DNA from: Coniferiporia sulphurascens
Taxonomy: Eukaryota > Basidiomycota > Agaricomycetes > Hymenochaetales > Hymenochaetaceae
Direction: 5' to 3'
Assembly (NCBI GenBank): GCA_002794785.1
Contig: NBBA01000007.1
Coordinates: forward strand, 1,426,001-1,490,000
Length of the DNA: 64,000 nucleotides
Shown here one piece after another: positions 36,992 through 48,840 of the stretch; positions within the stretch are counted from its first letter, which is position 1, and each line of letters begins with the position of its first letter. Position numbers and translations under genes: made by a program. Under the pieces are notes generated by a model. The model searched no databases. It had not been told where the DNA came from and saw only the letters and a program-made list of their open reading frames with translations.

Positions 36992-39034
36992 ATGCAATCT
37001 CACATGCTCCATCCTCGTGTCCTCACAAGGGCACATATAACTGGCAATACACGCTTTGGCGCCTCCAACAAGAAATGTGGAAAGCTCAGCGAACGTCTCG
37101 GTGGCTATACCTTCCGCGACGGCCTAGGTAGCGGAGCGTACGGCAGCGTCTTCCTGGCTGAAGTCCTCTCCACCTCCACCCGCAAGTTCGTCGCCGTAAA
37201 GATCGTCCGTCGCTCAAGGCTCGTAAGGCAGACCACACGAGACCTCCTCGCTACAGAGGTCCGGTGCCTCCAGCAATTGACCGCAACAGGCTCCATGTTC
37301 TTCACCCAACTCCACGAGGCTTTCTGCGACGGTCATAACTTTTACATTGTCACAGACTACCTCAGAGGCGGCACCCTGCGCGACGAGGCCATCATGTGGG
37401 GATCTAAGATGAAGGCCGACCGCGTCCTATTCATCATGGCTCAGATCGTCGAGGCACTCACCCAGCTCCGCAATGCGAGAATCATCCACCGCGACCTAAA
37501 GCCAGAGAACATACTCGTCGATGCCATCGGTAACATCACCATCGCCGACTTCGGTATGGCTCGCAGGTTCGAGGCCCAGGAGCAGCTGGCCGAACCTGTA
37601 GCCATCCGAGGTCACTCTACGGCTGCCACAGGTCCCCTTCTCACAAGGTCCACATGTGGCACGGTGGGTTACATTGCACCAGAGATGTACCGCGGCGAGT
37701 ATTACTCATTTGAAGTTGACGTCTACTCCCTTGGCGTCATCTTCTACGAGTTGCTCTTCGGGAAGCGTCCTTTCCCACAGCGTGACACCAGAGAGCTTGC
37801 ACGGGCGGTGTGCAACGGTGAATGGTACGTGCCCACGGAGTACGACGTCGACCCGACCGCGAAGCACCTCCTGCGAAGGCTTCCCGACGTCCACCCCGAC
37901 AAGCGCATCGATCTCGACGGACTCAGGATGCACCCGTTCTTCAGATCTGTCGACTGGTCCGCTATCGCCGCACGCTCCTACGAACTGCCCAGGCACCACG
38001 CGCCAATCCTCCGCCCGATCAACAAGGTCTTCGAGATCAGGAAGAAAAGGCTCCTCGATCCCAACGTGGTTGTTCCGAGCGAATTGGACGCATCTGCGCA
38101 CTCTGTCGTAGGGAGCGTCGATGCAGTCTTCACCGTGAAGCCCAGTCGCAAGCTTGTCGCGCGCCCCGAGAATCCGCGCTCGTGGAGCAGTCTAGTGAGC
38201 AGGGTGGTATCACACGTCGCGATCGGCATCCTCGATGCGGTGCTCTCTGCTTGCCTGGACCGCGCCACGGGACAGGAAGGTGGCTCCCGGAGGAAGGTGT
38301 GGCCTAGCGTCGGTAAACCGTTCGTGACGACTAGGAGGGCTGACGTGCCTACGGCAGCTGTAGCTCCCTTGAACGTGAGGGAGGTGCAGGCAATGGAGAG
38401 GGTAGAGGTAGGTGAATGCCACGCTGGCGTGGAATTCTCTGCCTTTGCCCGCTCCATTGTAGCTGTCGAGGAGTATGCTCGTCCCACCGCGCAGAAGCCG
38501 ACGCCTCCCGCTCTGCGTCGAGTCACAGCACGGATTCCAGCTCGCCCGAGGATCGACATGCGCCCTCGCCTGTCCCCCGAGACGCAGCCCGAACCGCTCC
38601 CCTCTTACGAACGCTCAGACCTCCAACACGCTGTGCGCCCGAACACCCGCCGCGCTGCAACGTACCCTGCGGCGACGTCAGTAGGCAATCCCAAGCGCGC
38701 CCGACCGAACCTCCCACGCATCTCGACCGCCCTGCCTGTCCGCCAGCCCTCGCCATCGTCACCCGCATCATACTCCGCCAGCGATGTGTCGTTCGCCCTC
38801 ACGCGGGCGCTCGAGGAGGCGTCACTGGGTTTGACACCACGAGCACGAGACGTCGTACGGACTGTCCCGTCGCTCGCAGTGTCTAGGTCGACGATGGCCC
38901 CGACGACCGGCCCTGTGACGCCGGCTCGTGCGTACTCGTGCAGGCCGAACGACACTGCCAGTAGCAGAGGTAAATTGGCTGACGGCGTTTGTGGGCTGGA
39001 TCTGGACGACGTGAACGGGCGCGTGCAGGTGTAG
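36992..39034 (+). CDS. AGC-like Ser/Thr protein kinase K3
   Basis: Intronless frame of 680 residues, almost the same as K1/K2 through the catalytic domain (VAVK Lys70, HRDLKPEN, DFG, GTVGYIAPE all present). The tail keeps about 57 residues, around residues 530-590 (ending in RPNLPRISTALPV), that K1/K2 lack, so K3 and K4 are likely nearer the original form. Scattered changes in the tail include a segment GECHAGVEFSAFA shared with K4. The same possible intron over the stop codon is present, with a downstream frame to 39357. K3 is followed by chitinase 2 and is convergent with it. Confidence 0.85.
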   Translation: MQSHMLHPRVLTRAHITGNTRFGASNKKCGKLSERLGGYTFRDGLGSGAYGSVFLAEVLSTSTRKFVAVKIVRRSRLVRQTTRDLLATEVRCLQQLTATGSMFFTQLHEAFCDGHNFYIVTDYLRGGTLRDEAIMWGSKMKADRVLFIMAQIVEALTQLRNARIIHRDLKPENILVDAIGNITIADFGMARRFEAQEQLAEPVAIRGHSTAATGPLLTRSTCGTVGYIAPEMYRGEYYSFEVDVYSLGVIFYELLFGKRPFPQRDTRELARAVCNGEWYVPTEYDVDPTAKHLLRRLPDVHPDKRIDLDGLRMHPFFRSVDWSAIAARSYELPRHHAPILRPINKVFEIRKKRLLDPNVVVPSELDASAHSVVGSVDAVFTVKPSRKLVARPENPRSWSSLVSRVVSHVAIGILDAVLSACLDRATGQEGGSRRKVWPSVGKPFVTTRRADVPTAAVAPLNVREVQAMERVEVGECHAGVEFSAFARSIVAVEEYARPTAQKPTPPALRRVTARIPARPRIDMRPRLSPETQPEPLPSYERSDLQHAVRPNTRRAATYPAATSVGNPKRARPNLPRISTALPVRQPSPSSPASYSASDVSFALTRALEEASLGLTPRARDVVRTVPSLAVSRSTMAPTTGPVTPARAYSCRPNDTASSRGKLADGVCGLDLDDVNGRVQV

Positions 39035-40400
39035 GATCGTGGATGGTGCTGGGGAGCGGACGAGAAATACCAGAGCAAATGTTTGACGAGCTTTCTGACG
39101 ATTATTTTCTTTTTCAGGTTTCCGGGTCTGTGGGCGGTCGAGGCTGCGGCGAGCTGATCCTTCAAAAGCAAGTGGTCCCTCGTCGTCGTGGTCACCGTTC
39201 TCGTCCTGGAGCCGCATTATACCCCGGTCTTCCTTCCATTTCTTTCATTCATTCCATCATCGTCCATTTCCCTATTCCTATTCCACTTCCCGCTTTTTCT
39301 TCCCCACTTTTTCTTCTCCCAATTGACTGGGCTGTCGTTCGCGCGCGAGGGAGGTGAAGGCACTCACCTCCTTTGCATCGCACGATGGCCCGGTCTGGGC
39401 TATCTCCTATAATCCCATCTCTCTGCTCCTCTTTTAATCCCTAATATTCTTCTCTCTCAAGTCGTGGTGCCGTCCAGCGCGCGGGGGAAACGAAGGCACT
39501 CGTTTCCTTTGTGAGTTGGAAGACGCCGCGCTTTGAGTCGTTTTCATTACATTATTCTGTCCTTTCCGTCCCTTGATTTTTTCCTCTTTCTTCCTTTACT
39601 ATTCGTTTCTTATATTCAGGTTGCGGCGTCACCCATTCTTCGGATCAAACGATACCTGAAAGGAACGGCGCGACTCGCAACCGACAAAATCCTAGAAAAA
39701 AACTTCAAAATAGGCCACATCGCAAAAACAGTTTCCGTTTCGCACTCACCTCCTTCGTTCTTTTCGACAGGCCTGTCTTCGACCTCATCTCTAGCTCAAG
39801 AACAAGCGGAGGAGCGGCTGCGTCATCCGAGCACGTAGCGGCTCCTCCGTGAGGATGAACAAGATAAGTCGCATTCCATATCCTTTTTCTTGGCGACAGC
39901 ATCTGATTCTGAGTATTTGCAGGCACCCGCTCCTGCCCAGGAATCTGAGCAAGATAAGTACCTTCCCTCCTCTTTTTATGGCTCTCCGTCAAGACTGACT
40001 TACGTTGGATCTACAGATCTCATGCGATCGACTGACTATTGGCTCCGGAAACGGGGAAGATAAGTAACCCCGCTCTTTCTCGTTCTTCGCCCCAACCGAG
40101 TCTGACCAGCCACTCATTTGCTTTAGCTCTTCGTGCTCTTCTTCGGTAGGAACGAGTGCAGTGGCACTTACCTAAACTCATTGCTACATATCGTCTCACT
40201 GGACGACTCAAAATTCACTGCCTTTTGATCGACAACACCAACCCAACCAACACGGTGCAGCAGTATCTGTGGGGGATCGTGGTTGTCGACTCGAACGTAC
40301 AAGCCAGTGCCGGACGTACCCTACACTGGTGGAATCATCATCGCGGCCCTTGTGTGTCCATTGAGGGTCTGCATACAATCAGCTTAAATTGTAGTATCCC
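39035..40400 (+). other. Conserved 3' module of kinase K3
   Basis: Counterpart of 20625-21960. Perfect 8-bp hairpins with the loop AGGCAC lie at 39350-39371 and 39486-39507; the GGAGGAGC hairpin is near 39807-39847. Similarity to the K2 module ends close to 40400. Confidence 0.5.
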
Positions 40401-41340
40401 CTGAACCCGACAACCCACGTAAAAGCTTCCATCACTACGTTCACAACCGACGACTTTACCACTTCCCTGACAACATGTCGTTTTCTAGTAGTTCTGCCAA
40501 TGTGTATGGTGAATATCAGGTCACACCGAATAGTTACTATGACTTCGTCGTATATTGCGTTGCGGGGTGCTAGCAGCGTCTAAAGATGGGGAGCAGGATG
40601 GAGTGAACTGCATTGACGTGTAACTGCATTGTGTAATCAATTTCCACGCTGGTGCCACCGTGCCAGGTGCCACCAAGTTGGGGGTGGAGTGGTCACATTG
40701 TAATGGCGCACTCTCGAGTCTCGACACGAGTTTCATCTTTGCCGAGAAGAAAAGCGGTCATGAAATAGTATGCGTAACTCTTGAGATTCGAGACGCGTAT
40801 GATAGAAAACTCAATTTGGATGTAAATACTTTTCAGCCATTGTATGACTTCGAAACTTGAAGTCCCCGACGGGATTCAGACAAAATTAAAGAAAATATTA
40901 ATAGTACTAGTACTGATCAGCAAGTTCATTATCTTGACCTCCATTCTTCACTCGCTCATATCCATATTTCCTTTCTTAGGGAAAGACGTTCCTAGTGTCA
41001 AAGATAACTTGAAGCTGTAGTGTACAGCTGAAAATATGCGTGACGCCGACCAGGTCTTATCCAAATACCGATGCACATACACACACGTACTCGTCTTGAT
41101 AGTTGTCCGCTTTAGTAGTCTCCGCTGTAATCAGTGTGATAGAAACTGTACGTTACAATGAGGAAAAGTAGTAATTGCGCCTTTCTAACTTCTCAAAACC
41201 TGTGCATGCATGGAATGGGCCCATTTAAAATGAAAAGTGGGTCGAAATACAATGGGGCCTTCTCACTGGCAGCTGCATTTGCTTAAATGCGTACGTCTTC
41301 ACACTACACACTTAGAATTACTAACATAAAAAGAACTAAA
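40401..41340 (+). other. Intergenic region with a possible decayed small gene
   Basis: A frame beginning MSFSSSSANVYGEYQ (40474) breaks after about 32 codons, and another open stretch ends at 40860. The start recalls small cyanovirin-like lectins, but stops interrupt it and the match is too weak to name. Otherwise I see no gene in this region. Confidence 0.2.
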
Positions 41341-41366
41341 AAAAGAAATACAGGTCTCCCAGTCGT

Positions 41367-44300
41367 TCAATCATGCGGGAGCTGATTGACCCAGTTGATG
41401 TTCTGCATGGTGTTGAGAATCTGGTTTGTGAGATCCGCCTGGGAGGCCATGACGTTCTCCGTGAAAGCTACCCCGTCGGTAACGAACGTCTCATTCTGTC
41501 GGTTCCTAATCTGCCAGTTGTCCAGTAATATGGCAAACGACAGCTTCGCACCAGTCGTGCCCGGTCCATTGTAATATGGGATGAGGGTAGTGATCTGCTG
41601 CTGCAGATAGGGAACCATTCCAGCGACAACGCCGTGAATCCAGTTGTCGTAGAGATTGGGTACGTTCACCTGTGCCCTATTCGGGGCGTCCACGCTAGAA
41701 GCCAGATAGGCATTGTACCAAGCGACCCAGACAGCCCTGATACAGTTATTGTCGCGCATGAAGTCCGTCATCACCTGTCGAAAAGTGATCGTCAGTCCCG
41801 ACGAACGAAAGAAAAACAATATGAATTACGGTAAAATCATTCATATAGGATGGTACGGCAGCGGCCGCACGCAGTCGCGAGATCTGCTTCGTAGCGCAAT
41901 AGCCCGAGAACGTCGAAGTAGCTGCGAGATTTTTTGGATTTAGCCCGTTAAGCTGACGCTCCCCGTCGTACATGGCCTTGTTCTTATACGTGTTAGCGTT
42001 CGCCTCGAGCGCGACCATTCGGTCCGCGCCTGAAGTTCTCCCAGGATAGCAGCTTCCAATTTGCTGGAATACACTTGGACCGTTGGCGGTGGACATCAGA
42101 TTCGAAGCGACCCACGGACAAAATTGGCTACGAAAAAGGTGATTGATTAGATAAAACAAATTTAGAGGGAGATGGCCTGTCACGCACTTGTTCTTAGCCG
42201 TATTCTGCCACAACTGAGGGAATCGTGCGAGGTAATCAACAAAAAGAGCGGCTATTTTGATCAGAGGTGATATCATCGTTTCTGATATTAAACGATATAA
42301 ATAAAGGGCGGGACTTACACATGCTCTGCTCATAAACATGCTCTCGACCGTAAACACCAACACCGCCCGGTGTCGATAGCGCCGGCACACCTTCGTCCAA
42401 ATTTCCCAGTCGAATGGGAACGGGGTTATAAGTACCGTATGTCGGATCAAGCACACCAGGGTTGTCGAGATCGAAGTAAGTGACGATCGACGTCCCACTG
42501 AAATCCGGAATGGGCACCGAGTAACTTTTGCAAGTCTTCAAATAGGTAGAGTCAAGTATGTGCGGATCTACGTTAACACTGCCATTGCCGATAGCGCCTG
42601 TCAAATTAGATGCGACGTAGTCCTCAGCATCCCCAAAGTAACGCTTGTTGAGAATGTCTGCCAGCTGATCAGTGTCATCCTCATCGGTATCGGAATAACA
42701 GATGCAGTCTTGAGATCCTGAGGGTGTATCCAAGATGTCACTGCCCACCGCAGGACAGAAAAGATTTCCAGGGAGGAACGGGACGCCACCCCGCCTGTGC
42801 AAAGTGGAATTGGCGCTTCCAAAGTAACCGTTCGAACCAACAATTTCTGGGTAAACGATAGGATCGTTCACACTCCAAATTTCCGTCGGGACCTGTATGC
42901 TGCTCCGACGGGCTTTCGATGATCTATGCTCCAATGCAGAATACGCGGGAGTATCTAGAGAATGTAGAGAATCCAGGGGCGCCCCTTGTCTCGCCCTGCC
43001 AACAGCTTCATAGATGTAGCGCTCATCTTCATTATCACGCTTGCCATTACCGCTAGGACCCGGGCCCTGGTCAACCGACGAGAAGCAAGAGCCTCCGAAT
43101 GGAAATTCAGTTGAATAGAATGTGCCTGGCACAGGTTCAGTACTCCAGAACAATACATTTCCAGTGAGGCCAGCATTGAGGTTAACACCAAAGCGCTAAA
43201 CGGTCATGTGAGCCATGGGATAACCCAACTAGAGATAAAAACATACCGGATTGACACAGAACTGAGCGGCAGACTGTTGGCAAGTACATTAATTTGAGAA
43301 TTATGCAAGCAAGAGTTTGAAGCCAGATAACTTACAGTACTGGAGACACTACCCGTGATCCCCACTCCAGCAAATATGTCAGCTTCTGTATAGACCTGGA
43401 GAGATTTTATGAACTCCGTGTATTATTATGCACGTAATAGATCCCAACCTGAGCATCAATGAGAGTTCCTCCGAGTACGCTGACTCCCAGCTGGAGACTC
43501 GGGATCTTCAAATACTTTGTTGGCTTGCAGAAACAAGAATGATAAGCATGTGACTTACAAGATGAGCCTACAAGACTGGTGGTCAGTTCATCCGAAAAAT
43601 TCATTTATAAGATAGTCACGTACATCGAGAGAACCCGCAAGATTAACATTGTAGCCGACGCTGAAGTCATAGCCATTGTTATTTTCATCGGGAGTAACGT
43701 CAGCGGGAGCGCTCTCCCCGCCGCTGGAACCATCCTGCTTCCCAAAAGATAGATCGAGCGACTGAAAACAGGTTAGGGGTCAAGTAACTCCTTCCTATTT
43801 CGAACTTACCGGGAAGGTATATCCAACATTCGCCGTGAATGTCCCGGATAGACTGAGCTGACCAGAAATCTCTCCATAAAGATGGAGAGAAGGACCCAGC
43901 GTCAATAAACCTATCATTTCAGTCGATATGAGAAACTTTTGCCAATTAACAAAGACTCGCCACGGACCTGGATAATATAGTCCAGGGAAGCCAAACGAAG
44001 CCAGTTCGTATCGATTACTATCAAACGATGCTTCCGCAAGACCCTGAATTGTAAACGACGCTTGAGCTTGCGCCCCGGCCCGGAAAAATACGTATGCCTG
44101 CAACACATCAGGCGGCACAATCGTTGCCTCAAGATAGTATCCAAAAGAACTCGATACAGAAGCAAATCCAGACACAGAAATGTCTAAAGAGGACTGGAAA
44201 TTAGGACACTGCTCTTCCTGGTGGAAGATTGTGTATGTGTCCGCCCACTAATGAACAAAGTCTCCGTGATTACATGCTCAAGGCCAAAGAAAGTGTCACA

Positions 44301-47300
44301 ACGTACGTGGAAGTTACGACTGACGCTACTACTGCTTGTAACCGTATTCAGCTTTGCTAACCATTCCTCGAAGGGGCCGAACCAGCGCTTGTCGTATTCG
44401 TAAGGCTGGTGGAAGTTACGCTTGTGCTTCCTAGTCGTCGTGCTATCGGGAGCGCTGTCGACTATTGCATCCCTACATATAGCCTGAGTACATCTCAAAG
44501 AAGTACTGGATAAATTACTGCTCACCAGTATCCCGGTATATCCGTCTGGACCAATCATATGTCAGTAAGAAGCATGCCAAGAAATATGCGAATAATTACA
44601 ATATCTGCGCGCATCCTGAAAATACGATTGTCAGCAAACGCAAACAAAAAGACTAGTGTTCCTTACAGCACGGGTCCATTGTCTTCTGGTATAGCAAGGA
44701 AGTCATAATCAAATTTCAAGGAGTAAACCTTCTCGGTCGACCGTTTCCTGGCTTTGTGCCCGGCGGGCAGCACATCTTGGTCTGGGTGCACCGTTAACGA
44801 TGCGATGCGAGCGTACGGTCCCAAACCGCAGGACGACGGCAAGCGGACGATCGTGTGCTCTGCTTGTCCGATGAATACATGACTGCAGCCGGAATCCTCG
44901 TCGTCGAGATCTTTTGAACAGTATGCGAGAACCTGTGTTGACTGTGAGTGAAAAGACAGCACTGGAGAAAATGAGTTTACGCACTTCTTGAGGCTGATCA
45001 CTGGTTGCTGAGCACCCGGTGATGACCCAATCCGATGCGATATCCACTGAGCTGACCGACGCAGCATTTGGAGAAGATATGAACACCTCTCCAAATGGTG
45101 AGTCATTCTCTGCTCCGTCGTCGCCTATCGCGCTTGATCCCGCTCCGGCAGAGGATGTGTCCGCGGGCCCGGTATTGCCGTCGAAGCCAACAGTGAATGT
45201 CGCAGGCTGATTAGTGTCGAAATTGTCTCCACCTGCTGGAGGTGCCGTGAGGAAGATCCAGTCCTCTGGCACAGGTAGGAAGCCAGCATCTGTAATACGC
45301 AGCTTGTCAATGTTTCGAACCAGGTAAACCAAGCGTATGTACTCACTGGCAGGGGGGTCACAGCAGTAGTATCTCTTATTGTTGCCTACACACGATGTGG
45401 ACGCGTCTCCTTGCATGTCGCTGACTACAATGACGGTAAGAGAATGTGCCCCCTACGTGATAGACTACTTACAGACGGCAACCTGACCAGCACTGCACGC
45501 AGCATTTAGACAGTTTGGAGGATCGCCGACCCATTGACAGTTGGTGAGACCGTCTGTAGGCAAAGATAGAAGGTGAGTAAAAATCTGGGGATACATTGCC
45601 GGTAGCTTACAATTATCTTCACAGCAGACCGGCTTTGTATTTGATTGGCATATTGGAGGGCACACTTGCTTGGGATCTGCAGATCCTTCGCACGATATCC
45701 CGTTATCGCCACTACCCTGCTTGACGTGCGTCTGCACCTCAAATCCTGAAACGCAGCTGCCACCGGCGCACGCTATGCAATTATGGTCGTCAGAAGGGTT
45801 GCGATTGAGAAGGAAGAATAACACACAGGTCCCAAAGCATGCTGCAGGTTGGACTTGGCCGGACTGGCAACAGTAAGCCTTGTAACCTTGCAAGCATGTA
45901 GGATGCCCGTCGTCCCCGACAAGGTCAAGTGCCATCACGATCTCTCCTACATTGCACTGCGCATTGCAGCTTGTACCTCCGCCACCGCGCCAAACACAGT
46001 TTTGGGGCTCATCGCCCGGTGGGCAGCAAAGGCGCGCAGGATTGTTAGGATCGCACGAGCTGGCTGAGTTGGGAATGCTTGTAAGCGTGGTGAGTGAGTC
46101 GTATCCCGAAGGACAATTCTGTCCGCAGCCGGTAACTTGGCACGTATCCCCCAATTCGGAGCTAGATGGATTGTTGATGCCGATATCCGGATACAATCCT
46201 TGGAGAGCGGTGTAGCTAGTATCATCCTGGTCGACAGACCAAATCATTGTCCCTGTACAGCACCGACGTTTACTCTACACACACTCGTCAGAGCATCCGA
46301 ACGTACCTCCTAGACATATACTGTTGGCGTAGTCTATCTTTTGCTTGAAGGTCTGAGCATCATCGTACTGATGTAAAACACTATGAGCAGATAAATATAA
46401 ATATAGCACCAATTCACGCACTGAGACCCATTGATCTTCGTCCCACACGATGTACTTCACAGCGTCGACACTGTCGTAAGTAGGCACAAGTGCGTTACTC
46501 GAGATTATCTCTTCGATCTCAGAGAACATGAGCGTTCCTGAGCTCAGCGAACATATTCCGGGGGCACCGCCACCCACAAACGGACAGCCTGGATCGGAAC
46601 ATGACTGCCACAAAGCGTGAGCTTCTTTCAGACAAATAGAAGGGTCTTAGATATTCATACCCCATCCGCAAGCTGGAAAGAGCGCCCATAGAAGCCGATC
46701 CCAAGGACAATCTGCAACGGATCGACGCCCACGTTTCGGAACAGTTGCATGGTAGATTTGATCTCGGTTAGATTAGTATGCGCGAGAACTTCCGGTCCTA
46801 TATATGGATCGGTGCCGTCCCATACGCCGTGAAGGTCGTACGTCATTATATTAACCTGCAAGTACCATTAGACGCCTTACAAGCTGATTCGAGGGAAATT
46901 CAAAGGCTGACCCAATCTGCCGACTTCAAGAGAGCTGGGAGGTCGAAGTGCTGCAAATACCAGTAGCTCGATGGAGCAGTGAACGACAAACCATAACCAC
47001 GGGATGCGAATGCTGCCTTGACCGCTGCCATGAACACTGGGTAGTTTTCTTTGTCCGCAGGTGCTCCTCCACGTTCAGATGCTACTGGGTATTCCCAGTC
47101 GATGTCGATTCCGTCGAATGAATATGCCTGCAAAACAGACAATACACTAGAGATGAATGTATTGGTGTTTTCGGTACTTCCGACGAGGTCGCTAAATATG
47201 TTTTGGGTTGGCTGCGGAAGATATTGCAGATTATTAGAGTAGTATAAGATATGCCAATTGAGGAGACTGACAGGATCATTGAAGCTCCAGCCACCGATGG

Positions 47301-48283
47301 ATAGGAAGACTTTGAGTGCGGGATTCTTTTGCTTCAATGCCGTTGTCCGCATCCAGAGAAGGTTATCGTTCACGCTCATCTCTTGCAGTTGGAAATCACT
47401 GGAGATGAGTGCAAAGGCGAAATTGACTGCAGATACGATCAGTATCGCTATATTGTGTAATTTTCAAATCCACTTGCCGTGTGTTAAGGTCTCCGCGGAT
47501 ATGGACTCCGGTGGGTACACATCACAAGCTCTAGAATCGCTGGACACTGCCCATCCCTGTTCTCCTTCAGTAAAACAACCTGCGTTTGACCCCGTCTCAA
47601 CATGCTTACTTCGTAATATCCAATGCGGCGCTGCAGTGCGGACTGCTGATTATCGCCACACGAGTTCTGAGAAGGAGGGTTACAATTCGACTGGCATCCA
47701 GCTGAGCAGAATTCTGGAGTGTTGAAGCAATATCATCAGAGCCAGACGAAAGGTTATGCGCATGCACTTACCATCGGTAGTACCGCAGAAACCAAACTGG
47801 GGCAAGTTAGTCGCGCTACATTCCCTTGATTGTCGGATGAGGAAGCTCTTACCTGGCTGCAGCATACATTCAGTGGGCAGGTAAAGTTCTCCGGGGCAGA
47901 ACCTTGACCACACTCCGCGAGTGCATCGCAATTAGAGGTACAAGGTCCGCCGTTTGCGACTGTCGTGCAGAACGCCGAACCGAATCTAAAAGTCCATTAG
48001 AGTATGGTAGCAGCGGTATATACATGGCAGGCTTACCCGCAGAATCCAGAAACGGAGTTGCAGCACGCGCCATTAGAGCAAGGAATAGTCGCAGTACAGC
48101 TACCAACAGGAAGAGAGCTTGAGTTGCTTGGACTCTGAGCTAAGACTGTACATGCTAAAGCTAGAGAAACAAGTAGGGGAGTTGGTAGTTAGTGCTGTGA
48201 GCGGAAGATGACTATTGCGACTCACAGAGAACAAAGAGAAGAACGGTCGCAAACAAAGAGCGCTGTGACGGCAGCCCCTTCAT
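41367..48283 (-). CDS. Killer-toxin-like GH18 chitinase, copy 2
   Basis: Same architecture as copy 1: signal peptide (start MKGLPSQRSL), CBM18-like Cys repeats, GH18 barrel with SIGGWSF, DGIDIDWEYP and MTYDLHGVWD, Cys-rich middle, PGYWDAIVDSAPD segment and the long C-terminal region ending WVNQLPHD. Intron positions agree wherever I compared them, and I found no frameshift or stop in the exons read, so this copy looks functional. The mature N-terminus has diverged (TVLAQSPSNSS here, AAVAQTPANAS in copy 1), as have several loops in the C-terminal half. It faces a broken LysM partner across a 557-bp spacer. Confidence 0.83.
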
Positions 48284-48840
48284 TTCTTCTCAGAGAGAGC
48301 GGAATACGGAGAAACTTGACGCGAACGACTCTAATCCTTTAAATATCCCAGTACTAAGTAGCCCGTGTACAGTTTGACGTCTTTAGACTATCGGGGCTCA
48401 GCGCTGACAGAAAAGATGCAAAACCGAGCGATCTCGGGCACATAAGTCCGTATCCAGTCTATACTAGCAAGAGCAGATGGCTCCGCTTTCGCGCCGTGAT
48501 CGAGAACCAATACTTCTGTTATGATGCGCCATAGCGCCTGAAAATCCTTAGGAGCCCGAATGCAACTGATGCCGATCAAGTCCGCACCTTGCGGGAATCG
48601 GCAAATGGACCACGGGCAGATGCGCGAATTTGACGAATGCTAGCGTCTCGAAGACCCGCAAAAAACTTGTCTGTGGCGGCGCCCTGACCATGTCCACATG
48701 CTCTCGCAGCCTAAGACGGATACGTTCAGTCCCCGGACTTGGGCCATGCACGGAGACAGTCTTATACCCAGTGAAACTCACATTTCTCTGGGGTTCAAGA
48801 TGTGCGCGAGCTGACTCTCGTCTGGCTCATCGCGCACGCA
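48284..48840. promoter_or_regulatory. Shared divergent promoter, chitinase 2 / LysM 2
   Basis: A 557-bp spacer between outward start codons, similar to 29305-29866 but with more substitutions. A TTTAAATA box occurs here (48339-48346) that is not evident in copy 1. Confidence 0.6.
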
